DNA of 64,000 nucleotides from CAZXCK01 sp964639225. GTDB lineage: Bacteria; Chloroflexota; Anaerolineae; Aggregatilineales; Phototrophicaceae. How positions within the stretch are numbered: position 1 is the stretch's first letter; each line of letters opens with the position of its first letter. Below are positions 41,701-49,507 of this stretch, one piece after another. The stretch spans positions 1-64,000 of the forward strand of contig CAZXCK010000005.1 in the NCBI GenBank assembly GCA_964639225.1. Reading direction: 5' to 3'. The notes beneath the pieces are model-generated. The model was not told the origin of the DNA and searched no databases. It saw nothing but the letters and a program-made list of their open reading frames with translations. The translations under genes were made by a program, and so were the position numbers.

Positions 41701-43672
41701 GCGTGAGGCTGTCGAACAGGCGCATCTCGTAGCCGACAAACCGCTCCGGGATGACCTCGTCAATGAGATTGAGTGTAGCTGACGGACTGCCATCTCCCAT
41801 GAGAATGAGATCGTCAGCGGTGCCGGTGAAATCGTCGGCGAACTGTGGCTGGCCCACCAGCAGGCTCCAGGCTTCGGAGATGGGTGGGGCGACCTCAGGG
41901 AGCATCAGTACAGAGTCGGGCAGACGCTCGTAAACTTCGGGTGCCAGCGTTGGCAGGAAGTCGGAGTCGTATTCCGCGATGAAAGCGATGATCTCCGGTG
42001 TCAGGCTGTTGATGAGCAGATTGGTCAGGTTGGCTGGCAGTTCTGGACCGACATCGTCGAAGCCTTCGGGCGGCGTGACCAGCAGATTCAGAATTTCGGC
42101 GGCTCCCAGGGAGTCGATGCCTGCGGTCTCGGCCAGCTCTGGCGGTAGCGCCACATTGATGAGGTCATCGGCGGTGTTAAGTTCTGCGCCGAAACCAGCG
42201 CCAATCGTCTGGAAGATGGGCGGCAGCGGCGGCCCTTCGGGTATGTCCTGGCTGGACGCCTGATCACTACTATCGCCTGGTGCCTGGGATGGGGTGTCAG
42301 GTTCTGTATCTGGCGCAGGCTGGACCACCTGTGGCGCGTCGTCGGCGGGTACGTTGCCGGCGACGCTGAACGTCGCCAGGGGAATGTCGGCAAAACTGAA
42401 GCTAATTACCTGCGGCGGTTGAATCTGCCAGGGGCCGGGCAGGTCAATGGGCGCACGCTCGACGGTTTCGCCGCTGATGCTCTGGGCCAGGGCGGCGGCG
42501 GCCAGTGCGTCGCGCGTGAAACCGTCCAGGTTGGCGATGAAGTCCTCTGGCAGGACGGCGAATACCTCGGGTGACAAGCGCACCAGATGATCGGCGTTAA
42601 AGTATTCGATCAGCGTCGGCTCGATTTCGAGCATGCGGGTGACGGTTTCCGGTGTCAGATCATCGGTCTGGCCGATGGTGCCCGTAATCACGCCATCCGT
42701 GAAGAAGTTATTGAACATCTCGCCGGTTGGCGTTGTGATCGTCTGGACTTCGACCAGGTCCTGAGCGTCTTTGAAGTAGTCGAACTGCCAGCTTTCTGGC
42801 AGCGACGGTGGCAGCAACGGGATTTCTATACCTTCAGCGCGCAGTTCGGCGACTGCATCGGTGTCCTGTTCGCCCAGGTCCAGGCGAGACGAGATGATGC
42901 TCCACACTTCGGGAGCGAGTCGCAGCAGCAGGCTGCCTGCCAGCGGGTCGAGGTCGGTGGTGGTTGCTAATTCGGCCTCGTCACCGGGCAGCGCCTGACC
43001 GCCATCGACGGAGACGTTGGCAATGGTATCCAGGGCGCGAATCTGCGGCGCAATCTCTTTTTCAACCAGGCGTTCGAGCGGATTGATCTGGATGTCATCC
43101 TCGCCCTGTTGCGCCAGATAAGCGGCGGTCTGGCGAATGGTGTCATCGGAGAAAAGCTCCCAGATTTCTGGTGTGATCTGGAACAGGAAGTTGGTGTCGT
43201 TTTCCGCCAGATAGATGATGACTTCAGGCGGAAGATCCGCAATTAGTTCGCTGGCGAAAGCCTGCGGATCCGTGTCTGTTGGCGCTTCGATGCTGCGCTG
43301 CGGAAACCAGACAGTATCCAGTTGGGTGCGAATGTCATCCAGCAGGCGCTGCTGGTCGATGCCAAAGTCGTTAAAGGCGATGATGACTGTACCGAAGGCG
43401 CCGGTCGTCTGCGATTCCAGGTTGACAATGTCACCGACGTCGGCCAGGGCGACTTCCAGTCGTTCGGTCATCACGGTGAGGACCTGCTCGCTGGTCATGC
43501 CGCTCACCTGACCCAGAATGATCGTCTGGGGCAGTTCGACGGGTGGCAGCAGTTCCTGATTGAGATCGTTGGCTGCATAGACGCCCAGCGCCAGCAGCAC
43601 GAAGACCATCATAATGGTGAGCCAGCGTAGGCGCAGCGCGGTGCGTGTGATGAAGGAGAAAAATCGTTTCAT
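38768..43672 (-). CDS. Giant RND-family exporter with repeat-rich periplasmic insertion
   Basis: 1634 residues against about 1030 for AcrB. TM1 (about 13-33) is followed by ELLPPVELPQTIILGQVSG, the porter-domain opening. Then comes an insertion of several hundred residues, about 130-880, made of repeats and a Pro/Asp/Ser linker (about 435-485). The porter domain resumes with VTRTNGSPSLFVTVFKNADA, and the TM core starts near 915. TM4 has the proton-relay aspartates in AVGRVVDDSIVVLENI (about 1084). Between canonical TM2 and TM3 there appear to be two extra helices (VLTVIFIGLMVVLIALNL; VLLFAGIAAGLVILFWP). The C-terminal half has VNVDVTLPPGTDISTTNDLV and the last helices (LLMLLGLVVTNAVVLIDRVR). 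It is probably an inner-membrane proton-driven exporter; no adaptor or outer channel gene is nearby. Confidence 0.9.
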   Translation of the reverse strand: MKRFFSFITRTALRLRWLTIMMVFVLLALGVYAANDLNQELLPPVELPQTIILGQVSGMTSEQVLTVMTERLEVALADVGDIVNLESQTTGAFGTVIIAFNDFGIDQQRLLDDIRTQLDTVWFPQRSIEAPTDTDPQAFASELIADLPPEVIIYLAENDTNFLFQITPEIWELFSDDTIRQTAAYLAQQGEDDIQINPLERLVEKEIAPQIRALDTIANVSVDGGQALPGDEAELATTTDLDPLAGSLLLRLAPEVWSIISSRLDLGEQDTDAVAELRAEGIEIPLLPPSLPESWQFDYFKDAQDLVEVQTITTPTGEMFNNFFTDGVITGTIGQTDDLTPETVTRMLEIEPTLIEYFNADHLVRLSPEVFAVLPEDFIANLDGFTRDALAAAALAQSISGETVERAPIDLPGPWQIQPPQVISFSFADIPLATFSVAGNVPADDAPQVVQPAPDTEPDTPSQAPGDSSDQASSQDIPEGPPLPPIFQTIGAGFGAELNTADDLINVALPPELAETAGIDSLGAAEILNLLVTPPEGFDDVGPELPANLTNLLINSLTPEIIAFIAEYDSDFLPTLAPEVYERLPDSVLMLPEVAPPISEAWSLLVGQPQFADDFTGTADDLILMGDGSPSATLNLIDEVIPERFVGYEMRLFDSLTPTEIRYFRLYEPDFFERLEAGVLRKFSQPTLALIPDDVLDSLDADLAAELRAIISGEQDSAFAAQQALYVSRIPPSDPEAPALNNEWTFLEPSYGIELNSADDFFRFPENYPYANAAELINSVFQSPQGAGFAPQLLGNMPIEAIQYIVERDASALFGLETQALQLLPAEGLALLPQRLQDQAAESGDAFVPVSQVTRTNGSPSLFVTVFKNADANTVASFNQVERIMQQIDSDNPDIAIGIVFEQSSFIEDSISGVAREGSLGAVFAVIIILTFLSSGVWNMPTRRRAGAVLTVIFIGLMVVLIALNLDDNTSVREAFDQADVVLRVLLFAGIAAGLVILFWPGKLPAPAWRATIVIAISIPMSILTALVGMRWVSPFMHELILPLSEQAGTTGDFFRFVLRLFPDELTLNIMTLSGLTVAVGRVVDDSIVVLENIVRYMQAGGDKKSAVLEGTRDVSAAIFTASMIALIVFLPLGLTGGIVGAFFLPFGLAVTYALFGSFIVAVTVVPVLAYLFIDMDELPEEGDIWVVRFYRPLLAWALSSRATRATVIAIAFGSMIFGFFLFGQRPAAFLPDFGEPQVNVDVTLPPGTDISTTNDLVRELEDYLSSAVPDEQRRAIQTTVGGGGANFETLLTGSGVTESRANVVVGLSVSQDELDTWTQEIRQQAETIFGPENVTVSSASIAEAGIGGFSLVVSGPADELAELDPLVTETLNNIEGITNVSSNLSQADADSEEDGPMTFIRINQQSALSYTGELETDNTIGVTAEAVDAIQSLPEIRERPHITVSQGFTSEIQTEGFNSLPIAMMIAIVIVVTILIFTFQSLVYWFAIILSIVVAPVGAAIALTLTDRVLGISALIGLLMLLGLVVTNAVVLIDRVRSNRGERGMPVYDALIEAGGRRLRPILMTSLATIIALIPLAIGLSEGAIIASELGTVVIGGVFSSTLLTLIVVPVMYSLLHPLHQRLSWGKRDENTG
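41150..43260 (-). repeat. Protein-level tandem repeats in the RND insertion
   Basis: Encodes about six diverged copies of a unit of the form 'L-PE-I-YI-E-D--FL--L-PEV---LP'. Examples are LPPEVIIYLAENDTNFLFQI, LTPEIIAFIAEYDSDFLPTL, LTPTEIRYFRLYEPDFFERL and MPIEAIQYIVERDASALFGL, each followed by P-E-V/W or similar. Between copies a second motif recurs with W-F and L-TADDL (FGAELNTADDLINV; FADDFTGTADDLILM; YGIELNSADDFFRF). Nucleotide identity between copies is low, so the duplication is old. Confidence 0.75.
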
Positions 43673-43929
43673 GTGTGTGTCTCCAGTGAGGCAGGTGAGT
43701 TGAAGCCCGTGAGCCTGTTTCCGTTCGTCAGATGGCGGATCTCATCAGTAAGATATGATGCTCAAAAGGGAGTAAATTGACTGACCCTTGAAGTTCAATT
43801 CGTCCACGCCATAGCATAACACCGGACGGCAGGATTGTGCTGGTTTTCTCAAACACGTCTAACCATTATAGGCCCGTGTTCGCCTGTGCTGCATAGTGAA
43901 ACCCCGCAACTCTTATGAATTCACGCGGG
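43673..43929. other. Intergenic region upstream of the RND gene
   Basis: Together with the terminator to its right this makes a 332-bp gap. It should hold the minus-strand promoter of the RND gene. No clear hexamer pair is visible; the best is an AT-rich stretch near 43740-43800. No ORF with a ribosome site. Confidence 0.5.
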
Positions 43930-43974
43930 CAGCAAAAAGCAGAAAGCCCCGGACTGGTTGCTCCAGGGCTTTCT
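43930..43974 (-). terminator. Terminator of the L,D-transpeptidase gene
   Basis: AGAAAGCCC (43941-43949) pairs with GGGCTTTCT (43966-43974). On the minus strand CTTTTTGCT follows the stem. It lies about 30 bp past the stop of the gene at 44005. Confidence 0.75.
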
Positions 43975-44004
43975 GAGTTCAAATCTGTTTGGATGGCTGG
44001 TGTG

Positions 44005-45090
44005 TCAGCGATACTCGCCGCTGCTGTAGACGTAGACCTGAATGCCATCCTCTTCGATATCGGGCGAGCTGAGCTGGCCCACGTCTTCGGCGACCCAATG
44101 GTAGAGCCAGTGGGCGTCGGTCAGTGACAGGTTGACGCAGCCCGAACTGCGCCGGTAGCCGAAGCCGTCGTGCCAGTAAGCGCCGTGAATGGCGCGCCCG
44201 CCATCATAGTACATGGTCCAGGGGACTTCTTCCAGGAAATAGAAGTTGTCGCCGGGGTTGCCCCAACTCATGTTGGTGCGAGGCCGCCGCCAGTAGATGC
44301 TGAAGGTGCCCTCTTGGGTGGGGAAGCGCGCTCTGCCGGTGGAGACCAGCGTAGCGAAGACCGGTGAGTCGCCTTCATAGGCGATGAGCACCTGTTCGTA
44401 CAGGTCGATGCCGATCCAGCGTTCGGTTTCGACATCTTCCGGGCGCTCGACAGGCAGCACCTTGGCGACCTTAGTCTGCTCGACCCACTGATCGGGGCCG
44501 ATCTGGTACCAACGCCAGCCATCGACTTCCACCTCATCGAGAATGTCGATGCGCGAATAACGATAATGCAGTCCGTTGGACTCGACCGGGCTGCCACCTG
44601 GTTCAAGGCTGGGGTAGAGATTCACCAGCAGCCAGGCGCTGACATGCTGTGGTTCGACCTGCGGCCAGAAGATGCCGGTGAAATCAGACACGACATAGTT
44701 GGTGTCCTCTAGCTGTGCGTTCTGCAGCCAGCGGCCCGGGCTGGCCTGCACCCAGTCGCCTTCAACGCTCTGCACCGTGATGAAGTTGAAGCCGTCAGGC
44801 AGGTGCTCGACGACATTGCCGTTGGGTGCGTCGAAGATGTCGGCGTCGCCGCTGACGCGCATGTAGCGGCGGTCGTGCATGAGGTCACGGTCTGGCGGAA
44901 GCTGGCGGAAACCTGGCCTCTCGCTGTTTTCGACATGCGGCTGTGCCGGTTCCTGGCAACCGCTGGACTGCTGATCGTCACAACGCAGGCTGCTGGCGCG
45001 ACTGGCAGCGCCAGGCGTGGCTGCCATGAACAGCAGCAATACCAGGGGAGCGATTAGCAGCAGTGAACGTTGTCTGATGATGTGAGGCAT
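44005..45090 (-). CDS. Secreted L,D-transpeptidase (YkuD) with SH3-like N-terminal region
   Basis: A 361-residue exported enzyme that forms or exchanges peptidoglycan cross-links. Signal peptide about 1-30 (LLLIAPLVLLLFMAATPGAA-SR). Residues about 75-210 hold two SH3b-like stretches: ADIFDAPNGNVVEHLPDGFN with VEGDWVQASPGRWLQNAQLE, and a second with VDGWRWYQIGPDQWVEQTKV. The YkuD domain begins RWIGIDLYEQVLIAYEGDSP, near 228. Active site: IHGAYWHDGFGYRRSSGCVN, with His about 301 and the catalytic Cys about 316. AGGAG lies 6 nt before ATG 45090. Divergent from the SH3b-repeat gene, which may act on the same wall. Confidence 0.92.
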   Translation of the reverse strand: MPHIIRQRSLLLIAPLVLLLFMAATPGAASRASSLRCDDQQSSGCQEPAQPHVENSERPGFRQLPPDRDLMHDRRYMRVSGDADIFDAPNGNVVEHLPDGFNFITVQSVEGDWVQASPGRWLQNAQLEDTNYVVSDFTGIFWPQVEPQHVSAWLLVNLYPSLEPGGSPVESNGLHYRYSRIDILDEVEVDGWRWYQIGPDQWVEQTKVAKVLPVERPEDVETERWIGIDLYEQVLIAYEGDSPVFATLVSTGRARFPTQEGTFSIYWRRPRTNMSWGNPGDNFYFLEEVPWTMYYDGGRAIHGAYWHDGFGYRRSSGCVNLSLTDAHWLYHWVAEDVGQLSSPDIEEDGIQVYVYSSGEYR

Positions 45091-45393
45091 GGCAGGCTCC
45101 TGAAAGCGTCAACCGGGTGATGAGGGTGCCGGTAAAGTTGATCTTATTTCAAGCTAACATCGTTCGGGATTATGGGTCAACATGGTGTGCCCTACGCATG
45201 ACCCACGCCAGGCATATGAGCAGCGGTTGATTGCCCTATTGTGAATTGGGACTATACTCAACATGGGTGGGGAATGCGATTGTCATCATTTTGGGCAGGA
45301 AATTCGTTTTCGGCTTATACTAAAAGACAATGCTTCCAACCGGGTAATTTACTGGCCGGTGCAACGTTATGGGCATATCGCAGGAGGGGTAAC
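45091..45393. promoter_or_regulatory. Divergent control region of two cell-wall genes
   Basis: A 303-bp gap between the YkuD and SH3b genes. On the plus strand TTGCCC (45231-45236), a 16-nt spacer and TATACT (45253-45258) make a plausible promoter for the SH3b gene, leaving a leader of about 130 nt. No clear promoter for the minus strand was found. A plus-strand reading that opens at 45241 is simply the 5' extension of the SH3b frame. Confidence 0.4.
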
Positions 45394-46791
45394 ATGAAAA
45401 GAAGCGCAAAACCTTTAGTTTTGATCGGTCTGCTGCTGGTCTTATTATCGGCAATGATTGCGGGCGGTACGGTAGCTGCCGCTGAGGCGGAAGTGGAGCA
45501 ACGCGCCGACTTTTCGACGCCGGTGCTGGTGGTGAACACCAGTTTTCTGAATGTGCGCATGGGGCCAGGGGTCCAGTATGATGTGCTGGTTACTGTCGTC
45601 GGTGGGACGCAGTTACCGGTGCTGGGTGTGGCTCGTGATCTGGTATGGTATCAGGTGTCAACCGTCGCTGGCGTTGGCTGGGTGAATTTTGAATATACCA
45701 TCCCGCGCGGGCAGTTCGGTAATGTGCCGTTCGCTGAGGCACCGCCCGCCTCGCAGATGACCGGCGCGCTGACTGGTGCCGATGACGCCATCAGCGGCTT
45801 TGGCTTCACCAGTGGCCGCGCCTGGGGGGTGTCGGTAGTGGTGGCGCATCCGGCTCGCACCGGCCCAACCATGAACTCTGGTTCACCGGGCGATGCGCTG
45901 GTCGATCTGTCGCGCATTTACGCCATTCAGGAAGCGGTTACCGCTGAGGGTGGCGTGGTCTGGTATCGCGTCAATGTGCCGGCGTTTGGCAGTGTGTGGG
46001 TTGAGGCGACGAAGACCAAAATGCGCCCCTTTGCCTGTGAACTGTCGGCGGTGCAGTTTCGTACCAGCCTGGCGCCCGTTCTGGGGCCGGATGGCTCCGG
46101 TAGTATAGACGGCGAGATGCGTTATCCAGAAGGCACCGAAGCCTATCTGCTGGACCATGTGGGTAATCAGTTTAAGGTCGAGATGTCCGATGGCAATATC
46201 GGCTGGATTCCGCAGGATGCGGCGCTGGTCCGCGATAATGTGTTCTCGGATTACTGTGAGGCCGGTGGACGCGATGCCGTCAGCGATGCTGGCACTGACC
46301 AGACATCGCAGCCCAGCCGGGCGGCGGCGCGGGTTGTAGTTAACACCGCCTTCCTCAATGTCCGCAGCGGACCGGGGGCGCAGTACACAGTCGTCAGTAC
46401 GCTGCCCGGTGGCACAGAACTGGCGGTTGTGGGTTTTGCGCCGGATGATGTGTGGTATCTGGTCGAGGGCGCCTTTGGCCGTGGCTGGCTGAACAGCGAG
46501 TTCGTGCTGTTCCGGGGCGACGGCTCGGCGGTGCCGGTTGTTCGCGACGCGGTGGGCGTCATGGCGCGCCCGATGGCACAGATCAGCAACGCGGTGGTGC
46601 TGTATGCCGCGCCCAACACGACGATGGGGCAGATTGGCGCGCTGTCTGGCCCGCTGGAAGTTCCGATTGTGGGACGCACGACTATCCTCGATTGGGTGCA
46701 GGTGAACACCAGCCTGGGCTTTGGCTGGCTGCGCGCCGACCAGATCAGCATTTCGGGTGATACCTCAATGGTACCGATTATCGGCGGCTAG
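45394..46791 (+). CDS. Secreted multi-SH3b-domain protein
   Basis: A 465-residue exported protein. Signal peptide about 1-30 (KRSAKPLVLIGLLLVLLSAM). Five SH3b-like units can be counted; the clearest are the first (NTSFLNVRMGPGVQYDVLVT, then VWYQVSTVAGVGWVN) and the fourth (NTAFLNVRSGPGAQYTVVST, then VWYLVEGAFGRGWLNSEFVL). The others (near 160-230, 235-300 and 400-465) are more diverged. SH3b repeats usually bind peptidoglycan or other wall polymers; there is no catalytic domain. ATG 45394 has GGAGGGG directly upstream. A long in-frame 5' extension back to 45241 is rejected, as it would bury the signal peptide. Its own terminator follows. Confidence 0.9.
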   Translation: MKRSAKPLVLIGLLLVLLSAMIAGGTVAAAEAEVEQRADFSTPVLVVNTSFLNVRMGPGVQYDVLVTVVGGTQLPVLGVARDLVWYQVSTVAGVGWVNFEYTIPRGQFGNVPFAEAPPASQMTGALTGADDAISGFGFTSGRAWGVSVVVAHPARTGPTMNSGSPGDALVDLSRIYAIQEAVTAEGGVVWYRVNVPAFGSVWVEATKTKMRPFACELSAVQFRTSLAPVLGPDGSGSIDGEMRYPEGTEAYLLDHVGNQFKVEMSDGNIGWIPQDAALVRDNVFSDYCEAGGRDAVSDAGTDQTSQPSRAAARVVVNTAFLNVRSGPGAQYTVVSTLPGGTELAVVGFAPDDVWYLVEGAFGRGWLNSEFVLFRGDGSAVPVVRDAVGVMARPMAQISNAVVLYAAPNTTMGQIGALSGPLEVPIVGRTTILDWVQVNTSLGFGWLRADQISISGDTSMVPIIGG

Positions 46792-46817
46792 CTGCTGATG
46801 GGATACACGCCTAAGAG

Positions 46818-46852
46818 CAGGGGCGCGCTTCGTAACGCGCCCCTGTTTTTTT
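46818..46852 (+). terminator. Strong rho-independent terminator after the SH3b gene
   Basis: CAGGGGCGCG (46818-46827) pairs with 46836-46845 over an 8-nt loop and is followed by seven T residues. Convergent with yhhQ. Confidence 0.95.
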
Positions 46853-46864
46853 GTTGCCAGTGGT

Positions 46865-47572
46865 TCAGGTGTCCAGACGGAACGGATTGAAGCGTGTCTG
46901 GTAGTCGAAAACATCCTCGCCCTCAGCTTTCTTGAGGATGTCGATCACCTGTAGTGTGACAGGCGTCATGATGACCTCGATGCCGACTTTGAGGATGTAG
47001 TTGGTCACGATCAGGGTGACGTACAGGCTGGTTGGAAAAACGCCCAGCAGCGTGGCGATAGTGAAAAAGGCGAATGTGTCCAGCGCCTGGCCGACGAGTG
47101 TACTGCCGATGGTACGGCTCCACACCCAGCGCCCGGTGGTGGCGATTTTCATTTTCGCCATCACATAGCTGTTGCTGAAGCTGCCCAGCCAGTAAGCCGT
47201 CAGGCTGGCGATAACCAGTCCGCTGATGCCGCCCAGGACGGCGTTATAGGCTTCCTGACCAACGCCGGCGCTCCATTCGGCCTCGCCGGGTAGGATACCG
47301 GCCAGCCACACGAAGAAAGCCATGATGGCCGATGCCATGAAGCCCATCCAGATAACACGCCGCGCGCGCTGGTAGCCGTATACCTCAGTCAGGATGTCGC
47401 CGAAGATGTACGAAATCGGAAAGACCAGCGTGCCGGCGTCGAAGGCCAGCGCCAGCGGTCCCAGGCTGGCGCGCAGGTCGATGATTTTGGCGCTGCTGAG
47501 CAGGTTACTCAACAGCAGCACGGTCACGAACAATGCCATCACAAAGTCGTAGTAACGATACTGTGTCCGCAT
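46865..47572 (-). CDS. yhhQ: Queuosine precursor transporter (YhhQ/VUT family)
   Basis: A 235-residue inner-membrane protein with about six helices that imports 7-cyano- or 7-aminomethyl-7-deazaguanine for tRNA queuosine synthesis. Hallmark blocks are VLLLSNLLSSAKIIDL, the acidic LVFPISYIFGDILTEVYGY (about 49-67), RRVIWMGFMASAIMAFFVWL and SRTIGSTLVGQALDTFAFF. The charged tail EDVFDYQTRFNPFRLDT is typical as well. ATG 47572 starts only 146 bp from the divergent ATPase gene. Well conserved. Confidence 0.93.
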   Translation of the reverse strand: MRTQYRYYDFVMALFVTVLLLSNLLSSAKIIDLRASLGPLALAFDAGTLVFPISYIFGDILTEVYGYQRARRVIWMGFMASAIMAFFVWLAGILPGEAEWSAGVGQEAYNAVLGGISGLVIASLTAYWLGSFSNSYVMAKMKIATTGRWVWSRTIGSTLVGQALDTFAFFTIATLLGVFPTSLYVTLIVTNYILKVGIEVIMTPVTLQVIDILKKAEGEDVFDYQTRFNPFRLDT

Positions 47573-47717
47573 GTCTGGTGTCTGCTCCCTATTAACCGGA
47601 TTTGCCCATTATAAAGGTTCGTGCCGGTTTCCCCAGGTCTGTTTTGGGCGAATGGCACTATTTCAGGTTAAAATGAGGTTGATATCGGACAAATGCAGCC
47701 AGTTAAGGTATCCGCTC

Positions 47718-48884
47718 ATGACAATGGAACTCAGGCGTCCCCGGAAATACCCGATTGATTTTCGCTCTAAAGAAACCGAGTTCGTGATGAACTGCTGGAA
47801 GGCTGTCAACTCGTGCTCACTGGTTGGCGTGGGTAGTGTGGGTAAGTCTAATCTGCTCCAGCATCTGGCGGATACAGATGTCCACCGGCATTACCTGGGC
47901 CAGTCCAACGATGCCAATGTGCTGGCGATTATCATCGACCCCAGCATGATCGGCCCACTGCCGGAAAGCGGGCCGAACCGGGACGCCGAGCGCTGCTGGG
48001 CGGGCTACGAACTGATGATGCACCGGCTCATTATGGCGGTCATCTCGCGTAACCTGCTAAAGGCAGATGACATCAGCGAACTGTACGGCTTCTACACTGC
48101 GCTCCAGGACGGCAGCAATCCGCTGTATGCCTATATGGGCCTGCGCTATTTTGAGTTCGGCCTGAACCTGATTATCGACCGGCTCAAGACGCGAATCGTG
48201 TTTATGTTCGATGAATTCGAGGACATGCTCAAACTGCTTCCGGTGAAGTTCTTTCTGACTTTGCGCGGTCTGCGTGATGCCAACCGTACCTACATCACCT
48301 ACCTGACGTTTACGCGCTCACCGCTGCTGCGCCTGGTGAACCGGTTTGGTATCTCGCCGCAGGAAATCGAGCCGTTCACCGAATTATTTACTGACAATGT
48401 ATGGTATGTCGGGCCTTACAATGACAAGGACGCGCGCCGCATGGCCAGCAACCTGATGTCGCGTACCGAGAAGAACTACCCGCCAGAGGCGCTGGAATTT
48501 CTGGTTTGGGCGACTGGTGGTTATGCCGGTCTGCTGCGCTCGACATTTCATCTGATGGACGAGTTAGGCCAGCTCGATTCGACCAACCGGCTGAATAACG
48601 AAATGGTGGCCGAACTGGTCAAGAAGCAGGCCATCGAGGATGAGTGCATGCGCATGTGGGATAGTCTGCTGCCCTCAGAGCACGATGTGCTGCGTTCGCT
48701 GGCCGGTCTGCAGCGTATTGAACGAGATACCGTTTTTGACCGCAGTGTCACGCTGCTGGCGTACAAAAAACTGCTGCGCCCAGATCGTGAACGCAATACC
48801 CTGACTATCCAGCCGCCGATTTTCCGCCAGTTTATCACCACAAACGGGCCTATGTTACAGCAGGCAGGTAACAACAACCGGTGA
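47718..48884 (+). CDS. STAND/AAA-type P-loop ATPase with C-terminal winged-helix-like region
   Basis: A 388-residue ATPase. The Walker A motif is GVGSVGKS (37-44). Walker B is IVFMFDEFEDML (about 159-170). A sensor-1-like TFTRSPLLRL follows at about 194-203. The middle part has an arginine-rich LRGLRDANRTYITYLT segment. The C-terminal third (about 300-388) has WDSLLPSEHDVLRSLAGLQR and LLAYKKLLRPDRERNTLTIQ, which looks like the helix-turn-helix seen after STAND or ORC-like NTPase modules. ATG 47718 is supported by an AAGG 9 nt upstream; ATG 47724 is possible. Overlaps the next gene by 4 bp (GTGA), so co-translated with YigZ. The role is unknown; signalling or DNA handling is likely. Confidence 0.82.
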   Translation: MTMELRRPRKYPIDFRSKETEFVMNCWKAVNSCSLVGVGSVGKSNLLQHLADTDVHRHYLGQSNDANVLAIIIDPSMIGPLPESGPNRDAERCWAGYELMMHRLIMAVISRNLLKADDISELYGFYTALQDGSNPLYAYMGLRYFEFGLNLIIDRLKTRIVFMFDEFEDMLKLLPVKFFLTLRGLRDANRTYITYLTFTRSPLLRLVNRFGISPQEIEPFTELFTDNVWYVGPYNDKDARRMASNLMSRTEKNYPPEALEFLVWATGGYAGLLRSTFHLMDELGQLDSTNRLNNEMVAELVKKQAIEDECMRMWDSLLPSEHDVLRSLAGLQRIERDTVFDRSVTLLAYKKLLRPDRERNTLTIQPPIFRQFITTNGPMLQQAGNNNR

Positions 48885-49501
48885 CCGATCCCTACCGCAT
48901 CCCGGCAGAAGTCCACCGCATCGAGACGGAAGTCGCCCGTTCGCGGTTTATCGCGACGGTGGCTCCGGTGGGCACAGTTGAAGAAGCCAAAGCGTTCCTG
49001 GCGCAGATCCGCGCCGAGATGCCAGACGCCTCGCATCATGTCTATGCGTTCCGGGTGGGGCACGGGCAGACCGTGACCGAAGGTATGAGCGATGACGGCG
49101 AACCATCGGGTACGTCCGGGCCGCCGGTGCTGGCGATTCTGCGTGGCAGCGGCCTGGGCGACATCATCGTGGTGGTGACACGCTATTTCGGCGGTACGAA
49201 GCTAGGCACAGGCGGACTGGTCCGGGCCTACAGCGAGGCCACGCACACTGCGCTCAACAGCCTGAAAACCGAGGAAAAAATCGAAAAGAGGTTGCTGGGC
49301 ATCGACATGCCGTACAGCCTCTATCAGCCGATTAAGAAGCTGGTCGAGGAGCACAATGGCGTCATCGAGGACGAGACATTCACCGCCGATGTGGCGATTA
49401 TGGCGATGTTCGCCGTGCCCGATATCGAGCCGTTTGTGCTGGCGGTCCGCGATGCCTCAGCCGGGCAGGTGGAGCCAATTGTCCTCGATGACGACGATTG
49501 A
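48881..49501 (+). CDS. yigZ: YigZ/IMPACT-family protein
   Basis: A 206-residue cytoplasmic protein. The N-terminal UPF0029 domain has SRFIATVAPVGTVEEAKAFL, HHVYAFRVG and MSDDGEPSGTSGPPVL, then VVVTRYFGGTKLGTGGLVRA, which together are diagnostic. The C-terminal DUF1949-like part (about 135-205) ends in acidic residues. Members bind ribosomes or nucleic acids and relate to eukaryotic IMPACT, which regulates Gcn2; the bacterial role is not settled. The start is GTG 48881, overlapping the stop of the ATPase gene. It converges with the TPR gene, leaving 6 bp between stops. Confidence 0.94.
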   Translation: MTDPYRIPAEVHRIETEVARSRFIATVAPVGTVEEAKAFLAQIRAEMPDASHHVYAFRVGHGQTVTEGMSDDGEPSGTSGPPVLAILRGSGLGDIIVVVTRYFGGTKLGTGGLVRAYSEATHTALNSLKTEEKIEKRLLGIDMPYSLYQPIKKLVEEHNGVIEDETFTADVAIMAMFAVPDIEPFVLAVRDASAGQVEPIVLDDDD

Positions 49502-49507
49502 CGGCTG

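Noticed and set aside
45241..45393. N-terminal extension of the SH3b protein
   Set aside because: It would place 51 residues before a clear signal peptide; the GGAGGGG site fits ATG 45394.
47571..47717. N-terminal extension of the STAND-like ATPase
   Set aside because: Overlaps the divergent yhhQ promoter area, and the AAGG before ATG 47718 is better.
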